From the NCBI GenBank assembly GCA_014237545.1, contig JAACJX010000672.1, forward strand, positions 1 to 5,466: a stretch of 5,466 bases of DNA, given 5' to 3'. The notes under the pieces were generated by a model that was not told the DNA's origin, ran no database searches, and saw only the letters and a program-made list of their open reading frames with translations. This DNA comes from Ardenticatenia bacterium. GTDB taxonomy: Bacteria > Chloroflexota > Anaerolineae > Promineifilales > Promineifilaceae. Below are positions 1 through 3,918 of the stretch, in pieces; position 1 is the first letter of the stretch; each line of letters opens with the position of its first letter. The position numbers were made by a program, and so were the translations under genes.

Positions 1-53
1 ACGTCCGGGGCGGGGTGGCTGTCGCTGCCCATCGCGTCAACTACAATTCGCAT
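1..53 (-). CDS. plsX: PlsX, phosphate acyltransferase (N-terminal fragment, runs off left edge)
   Basis: Reading the minus strand from the ATG at 53-51 gives 17 complete codons, MRIVVDAMGSDSHPAPD, and the frame stays open to the window edge. This matches the N-terminal signature of PlsX (typically M-[KR]-I-x-[VL]-D-A-M-G-[GS]-D), the soluble enzyme that turns acyl-ACP and phosphate into acyl-phosphate, the donor PlsY uses to start phospholipid synthesis. The internal ATG at 32-30 is the conserved methionine of the DAMG motif, so the start at 53 is preferred. No strong Shine-Dalgarno is visible; the nearest purine-rich stretch is GAATGAG. Only about 5% of a usual 330-350 residue protein is visible, so the catalytic part cannot be judged. 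The call rests on one short but very characteristic motif at a start codon. Confidence 0.85.
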   Translation of the reverse strand, partial: MRIVVDAMGSDSHPAPD

Positions 54-74
54 AACTGTCTACTCATTCGCAAG

Positions 75-80
75 ATAATA
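75..80 (-). promoter_or_regulatory. Possible -10 element (TATTAT) for plsX
   Basis: The minus-strand hexamer TATTAT lies 21 nt ahead of the plsX ATG, which would give a 5' leader of about 14 nt. No good -35 sits 16-18 nt further upstream; TTGTGA is present but only 12 nt away. A perfect TATAAT at 164-159 is an alternative and would give a leader of about 100 nt. The call rests on hexamer match and position only. Confidence 0.25.
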
Positions 81-158
81 GCGGGAATTCTATCACAATC
101 CGCGCGGGGCCTGTAGGGGAACGGATGGGATGTGGTGGGTTGTGTATGACGGGGGACT

Positions 159-164
159 ATTATA
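159..164 (-). promoter_or_regulatory. Possible -10 element (perfect TATAAT) upstream of plsX
   Basis: The minus strand reads TATAAT here, an exact consensus -10 in otherwise G+C-rich DNA, followed by a C-rich stretch towards plsX. The sequence 17 nt upstream is GGCTTT, a poor -35, and there is no TG extension. AT-rich flanks make chance matches more likely. If real, transcription would start near 152 and leave about 100 nt of leader before plsX. Confidence 0.25.
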
Positions 165-217
165 CGAAGGCACGAATTTTTAAAGCCGGCACCGAAAAAA
201 GGGGGTGTCCCGTATTT

Positions 218-305
218 GCCTTTAAAAATCTTTAAATATCTTTAAATAGTGGTGTCTTGTGGAATAGAAGAGTATTTTTAAAGATTTATCAAGATTTTTA
301 AAGGC
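218..305. repeat. Inverted array of 10-bp units (three in each orientation)
   Basis: The left arm (220-249) is three tandem 10-nt units that each begin CTTTAAA. The right arm (274-303) is three tandem units reading ATTTTTAAAG, ATTTATCAAG and ATTTTTAAAG, the reverse complement of the left-arm unit. A 24-nt spacer (250-273) separates them. The outer 15 bases, 218-232 against 291-305, are a perfect inverted repeat, and the full 30-nt arms agree at about 25 positions by hand alignment. Five T's follow on the plus strand at 306-310, but none follow in the direction of the BrkB-plsX genes, so it does not resemble an intrinsic terminator for them. The 10-bp period matches the DNA helical repeat, so curved DNA or a phased protein-binding array is possible. 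The function is unknown. Confidence 0.8.
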
Positions 306-392
306 TTTTTGGGGATGGGGTGTGGTAGTTGCTGGCTTTACAAAAAGCGTGCAGGCTGCGATGTGCCTCAACTGTGCTTGTTCTGCCGGGCG

Positions 393-1295
393 CTAACTAT
401 CCTGCTTGGCGTCCATCATTCGGGCCAGGCGATTTGGTCGAATAGCCTGGCCATGTCGCAATGCATACAGCCACGTAAACTCTGCGCCGTAGAGCAGGAT
501 TTGAGCCGAGTAGTAAATCCAGAAAAGAAGGATGATGAGCGAGCCGGCCGCCCCGTAGACCGAACCGGTGTCGCTGAATGAAAGGAAGATCGAGAGGATG
601 TAACGGCCGATGAGGAACAGCACGGTGGTCACCGCCGCGCCCACGGCCGCGTCGCGCCAGCGAACATGCGCATCGGGCAAAGCCTTGAAGATGTACAGGA
701 ACATCGTGAGCGTCAGGGAGGGGATGATCAATCGGCTGAGTTGGGGCAAAAGGAAGCCCGCCTCGGGGAACAGCACTTCGAATCGCGCCTGAACGGCCGA
801 CAGCACGGCTTCCATGATCACGGCCATGACCAGCAGCCCACCCAGCAGGAATACGCTGAGAAAGGGAATCGCCTGGTAGCGGGCCAGCAGTAACCACTCG
901 CGGGAGTTCGACGGCCGCACGTCGGTGATCCCCCAAATGAGATTGAGGGCTACCTTCAATTGCCGGAAGACGCCGGTTCCTGCAACCAGCAGAGCCACGA
1001 TGCTGACAATGGTCAGGGTCCGGCTCGTTGCCTGATCACGCAGGGCAACCATGGCCTGATCGATGAAGCCCGCCAACTCGCTGCCCACCAGATATTGGAG
1101 TTGCAGCGTCACCTGGTCACGGGCCAGCGTGCGGTCGATGAAGAACCCGGCAATGCTGACCACGAAAACCAGCAGCGGCGCGATCGAGAAAACGGTGTAG
1201 TAGGCCAACCCGGCGGCATAGATCGACGCGCGATCCTTGAAGAACGCGCCGATGGCATCCTTGAATAGGAGGAAGGCTGATTTCAGATACGACAT
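393..1295 (-). CDS. YihY/virulence factor BrkB family inner-membrane protein
   Basis: This is a 300-residue integral membrane protein of the YihY/BrkB family (the family once annotated as ribonuclease BN). About six hydrophobic segments are visible at roughly 28-52, 93-117, 142-166, 185-205, 214-240 and 248-275. Family signatures are present: AAGLAYYTVFSIAPLL (27-42) at the first membrane segment, LPDAHVRWRDAAVGA (206-220), and YGAAGSLIILLFWIYYSAQI (247-266) followed by LLYGAE. Its molecular function is not established; members have been linked to serum resistance and proposed to be transporters. The frame is open to an ATG at 1373, but those 26 extra residues come from degenerate repeat DNA. 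The ATG at 1295 has GAGG 8 nt upstream and begins at the usual family N-terminus (MSYLKSAF), so it is preferred. The stop is TAG at 395-393. The preceding gene on this strand ends 129 nt away, so co-transcription is possible but not shown. Confidence 0.9.
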   Translation of the reverse strand: MSYLKSAFLLFKDAIGAFFKDRASIYAAGLAYYTVFSIAPLLVFVVSIAGFFIDRTLARDQVTLQLQYLVGSELAGFIDQAMVALRDQATSRTLTIVSIVALLVAGTGVFRQLKVALNLIWGITDVRPSNSREWLLLARYQAIPFLSVFLLGGLLVMAVIMEAVLSAVQARFEVLFPEAGFLLPQLSRLIIPSLTLTMFLYIFKALPDAHVRWRDAAVGAAVTTVLFLIGRYILSIFLSFSDTGSVYGAAGSLIILLFWIYYSAQILLYGAEFTWLYALRHGQAIRPNRLARMMDAKQDS

Positions 1296-1303
1296 GCCAT
1301 GGA

Positions 1304-1338
1304 CCTCGGACGACGGACCACAGACCACCGACGACGGA
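1304..1338 (-). repeat. Degenerate 7-nt tandem repeat, five units, consensus TCSGTGG
   Basis: Read on the minus strand, 1338 to 1304 divides exactly into five heptamers: TCCGTCG, TCGGTGG, TCTGTGG, TCCGTCG and TCCGAGG. The array sits directly upstream of the preferred BrkB-family start at 1295 and falls in the rejected in-frame extension. The last unit holds the GAGG that serves as the likely Shine-Dalgarno. Its GTGG core recurs in the 7-nt array at 3884-3918. It resembles in kind the heptanucleotide STRR repeats described in filamentous cyanobacteria, but no homology is claimed. Confidence 0.75.
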
Positions 1339-1359
1339 TCGGCCGACCACAAGTCCCCA

Positions 1360-1407
1360 AGCGACTGTCCCACCGACCCACTGACCTGTTATTTACTGGC
1401 CACTGGT
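1360..1407. repeat. Degenerate 8-nt periodic repeat 3' of the cystathionine gamma-synthase/lyase gene
   Basis: Between the stop at 1425 and the BrkB-family start, the plus strand divides into 8-nt units at 1360, 1368, 1376, 1384, 1392 and 1400, several ending in ACTG. The segment ACTGTCCCAC (1364-1373) recurs exactly at 3849-3858. CCCACTGACCTGTTA (1377-1391) recurs with two mismatches at 3854-3868. Relative to that second locus this copy carries one extra 8-nt unit. It appears to be a copy of a dispersed short-period element placed downstream of genes. Confidence 0.65.
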
Positions 1408-1424
1408 CGCTGCCCATTTCGCTC

Positions 1425-2594
1425 TCAGACCCCCGCCAGCGCTTGCCTCAGATCGGCCACCAGGTCGTCGGGATGCTCGATGCCTACCGAGAGGCGCACC
1501 AGCCCCGGATCGACGGCAAACCCGGCGGCGGCTGCTTCCGGCCCGGCCACCGAGGCATGGGTCATGGCCGCGGGAAGCTCGATCAGCGACTCGACGCCGC
1601 CCAGTGATTCAGCCAGCGTGAAAAGCCGCGTGCGCAGGGCCACCGTTCGCGCCGCCGCCTCGCCGCCGCGCAGCTGGAACGACACCATGCCGCCCGGCCC
1701 GGCCATCTGCCGGCGGGCCAGTTCGTGCTGCGGGTGGCTCTCCAGGCCGGGGTAGATGACCCGTTCGACGGCCGGGTGGTCTTCCAGGAAGCGGGCCACG
1801 GCCAGACCGTTGTCGCAGTGGGCGCGCATGCGGATGCCCAGGGTCTTGATGCCGCGCAGGGTCAGGAAGCAATCCATAGGCCCGGACACCGCGCCGACCG
1901 ACTTTTGCAGGAACTTGAGCCGCTCGTAGGTGTCCTCGTCGTTCATCATGATCGCCCCGCCGACGACATCGGAGTGGCCGCCCAGGTACTTGGTCGTGCT
2001 GTGGACGACGAAATCCGCGCCGAGGGCCAGTGGCCGCTGCAGCGCGGGCGAGGCGAAGGTGTTGTCGACGGCCACCCAGACCCCGGCGGCGCGGGCCGTC
2101 TCGCTGATGGCGGCGATGTCGGTCAGCCGCAGCGTGGGGTTGGTCGGCGTCTCCAGCCAGACGAGGCGGGCCGGCCCGGCGGCCAGCGCGGCGCGGACAG
2201 CGTTGGTATCGGCCGTGTCCACGTAATCGAAGACGATGCCGTAATCGGACAGCACCTTGTCGAACAGGCGGAATGTGCCGCCGTAGAGGTCGTTGCCGCA
2301 GATGACCCGCTCGCCCGGCTTCACCAGGCGCAGCAGCGTGTCGATGGCGGCCATCCCTGACGAGAAAGACAGGCCGAAGCGGCCGCCCTCCAACGCCGCC
2401 AGCGCCTCCTCCAGCGCGCTGCGCGTCGGGTTGCCGGCGCGGGAATAGTCGTAGCCCTTGTGTTCATTGATATCGGTCTGGACGAAGGTGGAAGTCTGGT
2501 AGATGGGAGTCATGATCGCGCCGGTGGCCGGGTCGGGCTGGACCCCGGCATGCACAGCGATGGTTTCGAAGTGGTCGTTCGCGGGTGTGGTCAT
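1425..2594 (-). CDS. Cystathionine gamma-synthase / gamma-lyase family PLP enzyme
   Basis: This 389-residue protein is a full-length member of the Cys/Met-metabolism PLP enzymes (fold type I, about 380-400 residues). Visible signatures are YDYSRAGNPTR (48-58, with phosphate-binding Tyr50 and Arg52), FSSGMAA (77-83), the Tyr104 that stacks on the cofactor in NDLYGG, LETPTNP (147-153), VDNTFASP (176-183, Asp177 contacting the pyridine nitrogen), and the PLP lysine Lys202 in HSTTKYLGGHSD (198-209). SLGGVESLIELP and Arg367 in LVRLSVGIE form the C-terminal substrate-binding part. The enzyme acts in the cytoplasm, either making cystathionine from an activated homoserine ester and cysteine, or cleaving cystathionine to cysteine; sequence alone does not decide between metB-type and CGL-type activity. 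The start at 2594 is chosen over the in-frame ATG at 2645 because a strong AGGAG lies 6 nt upstream and the protein then begins at the usual family N-terminus. No Met/Cys regulator or riboswitch is visible nearby. Confidence 0.92.
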   Translation of the reverse strand: MTTPANDHFETIAVHAGVQPDPATGAIMTPIYQTSTFVQTDINEHKGYDYSRAGNPTRSALEEALAALEGGRFGLSFSSGMAAIDTLLRLVKPGERVICGNDLYGGTFRLFDKVLSDYGIVFDYVDTADTNAVRAALAAGPARLVWLETPTNPTLRLTDIAAISETARAAGVWVAVDNTFASPALQRPLALGADFVVHSTTKYLGGHSDVVGGAIMMNDEDTYERLKFLQKSVGAVSGPMDCFLTLRGIKTLGIRMRAHCDNGLAVARFLEDHPAVERVIYPGLESHPQHELARRQMAGPGGMVSFQLRGGEAAARTVALRTRLFTLAESLGGVESLIELPAAMTHASVAGPEAAAAGFAVDPGLVRLSVGIEHPDDLVADLRQALAGV

Positions 2595-2600
2595 TCCTCT

Positions 2601-2605
2601 CTCCT
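2601..2605 (-). promoter_or_regulatory. Strong Shine-Dalgarno (AGGAG) deciding the start at 2594
   Basis: The minus strand reads AGGAG six bases ahead of the ATG at 2594-2592, with further purines between. This is the best ribosome-binding site in the window. It fixes the start 17 codons inside the longest open frame, which would otherwise begin at 2645. Confidence 0.85.
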
Positions 2606-2643
2606 GTAAGCGCCCGGCGGGTGGATGCCGTGGCGCGGGCGCC

Positions 2644-2649
2644 ATTGTA
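2644..2649 (-). promoter_or_regulatory. Possible -10 element (TACAAT) for the cystathionine gamma-synthase/lyase gene
   Basis: The minus strand reads TATGATACAAT at 2654-2644, the only AT-rich spot between the tandem palindrome and the gene. TACAAT would place transcription start near 2637 and leave a leader of about 43 nt containing the AGGAG. No good -35 occurs at 16-18 nt; the nearest, TTGGCA, lies inside the palindrome and is too far away. Confidence 0.25.
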
Positions 2650-2666
2650 TCATATCCCTGAAAAGT

Positions 2667-2711
2667 GTTGAGCGATTTGCCAAATCGCTGCGATTTGCCA
2701 AATCGCCCAAC
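2667..2711. repeat. Tandem palindrome (two near-identical hairpins), possible weak terminator
   Basis: Two adjacent hairpins share the core GCGATTT-GCC-AAATCGC. The first is 2671-2689 with an 8-bp stem, the second 2690-2706 with a 7-bp stem, both with a GCC loop. The block as a whole is also palindromic: GTTG-A-GCGATTTG at 2667-2679 pairs with CAAATCGC-C-CAAC at 2699-2711 with one mismatch, so it could form one long stem or two short ones. It begins 7 nt after the metallo-hydrolase stop codon. In the direction of transcription it is followed by AC and four T's (2664-2661), which would make a modest intrinsic terminator. A REP-like or mRNA-3'-end-stabilising role fits equally well. Confidence 0.75.
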
Positions 2712-2718
2712 TTCGGGA

Positions 2719-3681
2719 TCAGGCGGGTTGGTAGTGATTCACGCTGTCGAGCGCAGTTTCAACGATCGCGCCCTCATTCAGCAACAGATCCAGGTAGCCG
2801 AGCAACATCCACAAGCCGGCCACGCGGCCTTCCGGCGGCTGGTGGGCGTACATGCTTTCCAGCAGGGCAGGGATGGTGTCACAGCCCCCGCGGATAAGCT
2901 CCTGGCATTGCCCTTTGCGCCCGGCGATGCGCTCTCGCTGGCGGGCGATGACTGCCCGGTGGTCGCCGAACGGCCGCCCGTGGCCCGGGTAAACCCTGTC
3001 GATGTCGAGCGCATCCAGCGCGTCGAGCGAGCGCAGGAATAGAGGCAGCGACGGGGCGCGCTTCTTTCCTGATGGGGGATGGTCAATGACCGGCGCGGGC
3101 GTTACGGCCAGCAGCATGTCGGCCGACAACAATTGGCGCGTCTCCGGCTCGTAGAAGACGGTCTGGGCGCTGGCGTGGCCGGGGGCGTGGATGACCTGCC
3201 ACGCCGCCCCGCCCATTTGGAGCACGCCATCCGGCCGGAAGGCGACCACGCGATCGGCCGGGACAGCGTCGGCGTGGGCCGCCAGCCCCTCCATGCCCCG
3301 CAGGATCAGCTCGTTTGTCTCCAGCGGCAAGCCGAGCGGCGGCAAGAAGTCGCGGCGATAGTAGGCCATCCGCTCGGCCCACATGCCATTCATATCGGTC
3401 AACCACGGCGCGCCTAGCTCGCAGATCCAGACGGTGGCGTCGCTCTCGGCGGCAATGCGGCCGGCCAGGCCAAAGTGATCGACGTGGGGGTGGGTGATGA
3501 CGACCCGCGAGAGATCGCGGACGGCCACGCCGTAGGCCGCCAGCCCGTCGACGAGCATCTCCCAGCAGGCCTCCGTCTTCACCCCGGCATCCACCAGGAC
3601 GATCTCCGGCTGGGTGAAAAGATAGGCGTTGACCGAACCCATCGACCAGCCGATGGGGAATTCGAGGCGGAGCGGTTCCAT
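2719..3681 (-). CDS. MBL-fold metallo-hydrolase (glyoxalase II-like superfamily), substrate unknown
   Basis: This 320-residue soluble protein has the full metallo-beta-lactamase-fold metal set: HPHVDH at 64-69 (His64, His66, Asp68, His69), His169 in HAPGHAS, Asp188 in LLSADM, and His234 in YPGHGRP. Asp31 in LVDAGV is the usual early strand aspartate. A dinuclear zinc or iron hydrolase is expected. The last 80 or so residues after GHGRP are helical-looking and resemble the C-terminal winged-helix extension of LACTB2-like members. Such proteins hydrolyse thioesters, lactones, nucleic acids or other esters, and nothing here narrows the substrate. The frame is open to an ATG at 3768, but the 29 extra residues are encoded by purine/pyrimidine repeat DNA. 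The start at 3681 begins at the normal MBL N-terminus. It has no Shine-Dalgarno but does have a -10-like CATAAT 7 nt upstream, suggesting a leaderless message. Confidence 0.9.
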   Translation of the reverse strand: MEPLRLEFPIGWSMGSVNAYLFTQPEIVLVDAGVKTEACWEMLVDGLAAYGVAVRDLSRVVITHPHVDHFGLAGRIAAESDATVWICELGAPWLTDMNGMWAERMAYYRRDFLPPLGLPLETNELILRGMEGLAAHADAVPADRVVAFRPDGVLQMGGAAWQVIHAPGHASAQTVFYEPETRQLLSADMLLAVTPAPVIDHPPSGKKRAPSLPLFLRSLDALDALDIDRVYPGHGRPFGDHRAVIARQRERIAGRKGQCQELIRGGCDTIPALLESMYAHQPPEGRVAGLWMLLGYLDLLLNEGAIVETALDSVNHYQPA

Positions 3682-3688
3682 GTAGCTT

Positions 3689-3694
3689 ATTATG
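3689..3694 (-). promoter_or_regulatory. Possible -10 element (CATAAT) of a leaderless transcript
   Basis: The minus strand reads CATAAT ending 7 nt before the ATG at 3681, the distance expected between a -10 element and a transcription start that coincides with the start codon. This fits the absence of a Shine-Dalgarno there. No recognisable -35 is seen at 17 nt (CTGCCC). Confidence 0.35.
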
Positions 3695-3731
3695 CGCCGG
3701 TTTTCTGATTTGGGCAGGGGGTTTTGGGAAG

Positions 3732-3760
3732 GGGAGCAGGGGAGAAAGGGAGCAGGGGAG
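3732..3760. repeat. Purine-rich 13-nt direct repeat (period 16)
   Basis: GGGAGCAGGGGAG occurs exactly at 3732-3744 and again at 3748-3760 on the plus strand. The surrounding 3718-3782 is almost wholly G and A on that strand. It lies upstream of the metallo-hydrolase start at 3681 and inside the rejected N-terminal extension, where its low complexity argues against being coding. Similar CTCCCCTGC-type simple repeats occur between genes in some bacterial genomes; no function is evident here. Confidence 0.7.
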
Positions 3761-3820
3761 CCGGGCATAGAAGGAGTAGGGGAATTGCTTGTCAGGCGGG
3801 ATGATTTGGCCTGCTTGACG

Positions 3821-3868
3821 ACCTGCTGGTTAACTGGCCTGCTGACTCACTGTCCCACTGATCTGCTA
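3821..3868. repeat. Degenerate 8-nt tandem repeat 3' of PEPC, units ending CTG
   Basis: On the plus strand, 3821-3860 divides into five 8-nt units that all end in CTG, for example ACCTGCTG, GCCTGCTG and TCCCACTG, followed by a sixth, degenerate unit to 3868. On the minus strand the units begin CAG. The right part (3849-3868) matches the spacer 3' of the PLP-enzyme gene (1364-1391), apart from one 8-nt unit missing here and two substitutions. The array begins about 45 nt beyond the PEPC stop codon in the direction of transcription. Confidence 0.7.
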
Positions 3869-3883
3869 CGTTTCACTGCCCTT

Positions 3884-3918
3884 GCCACTTGCAACGCGCC
3901 ACCTGCCACCTGCTACCC
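3884..3918 (-). repeat. 7-nt tandem repeat containing the PEPC stop codon, unit AGGTGGC
   Basis: Read on the minus strand, 3918 to 3884 divides exactly into five heptamers: GGGTAGC, AGGTGGC, AGGTGGC, GCGTTGC and AAGTGGC. The first unit holds the TAG stop codon of PEPC (3915-3913). The GTGG core and the 7-nt period are shared with the array at 1304-1338. Confidence 0.75.

Larger units (their letters stand above)
54..392. other. AT-rich spacer between the BrkB-family gene and plsX
   Basis: This gap of 339 bases has no convincing gene. It is much richer in A+T than the coding DNA around it, especially at 174-310. It holds an inverted array of 10-bp units (218-305, listed separately) and one more copy of the unit ATTTTTAAAG at 176-185. 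On the minus strand there are a T6 run at 200-195 and two promoter-like -10 hexamers ahead of plsX. A small hairpin at 335-348 (GCTTT/AAAGC) lies just after the BrkB-family stop but has no T-run beyond it, so I do not call it a terminator. The right third (310-392) shows nothing I can name. The region presumably contains the 3' end of the BrkB transcript and the plsX control region. Confidence 0.6.

Noticed and set aside
191..212. Possible intrinsic terminator (minus-strand GGG-ACA-CCC followed by T6)
   Set aside because: The stem is only three base pairs; the T-run alone does not support a terminator.
309..581. Plus-strand 90-codon open frame at the 3' end of the BrkB-family gene
   Set aside because: Mostly antisense to a clear membrane-protein gene, with no domain-like pattern; it reads as a shadow frame of GC-rich coding DNA.
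1296..1373. N-terminal extension of the BrkB-family protein to the ATG at 1373
   Set aside because: The extra 26 residues are encoded by 7-nt repeat DNA and precede the family N-terminus; the ATG at 1295 has GAGG at good spacing.
1406..1417. 12-nt match GTCGCTGCCCAT shared with the plsX start (21-32)
   Set aside because: About one 12-mer coincidence is expected by chance in a window this size, and one copy is coding for the conserved PlsX motif.
1725..2360. Plus-strand 211-codon open frame antisense to the cystathionine gamma-synthase/lyase gene
   Set aside because: Wholly within a strongly conserved gene on the other strand; its Gly/Asp/Val-rich product is what antisense GC-rich codons give.
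2595..2645. N-terminal extension of the cystathionine gamma-synthase/lyase to the ATG at 2645
   Set aside because: The internal ATG at 2594 has a strong AGGAG 6 nt upstream, and the extension covers the putative leader.
3682..3768. N-terminal extension of the metallo-hydrolase to the ATG at 3768
   Set aside because: The 29 extra residues come from a low-complexity polypurine tract and are unlike MBL N-termini; no Shine-Dalgarno lies before 3768.
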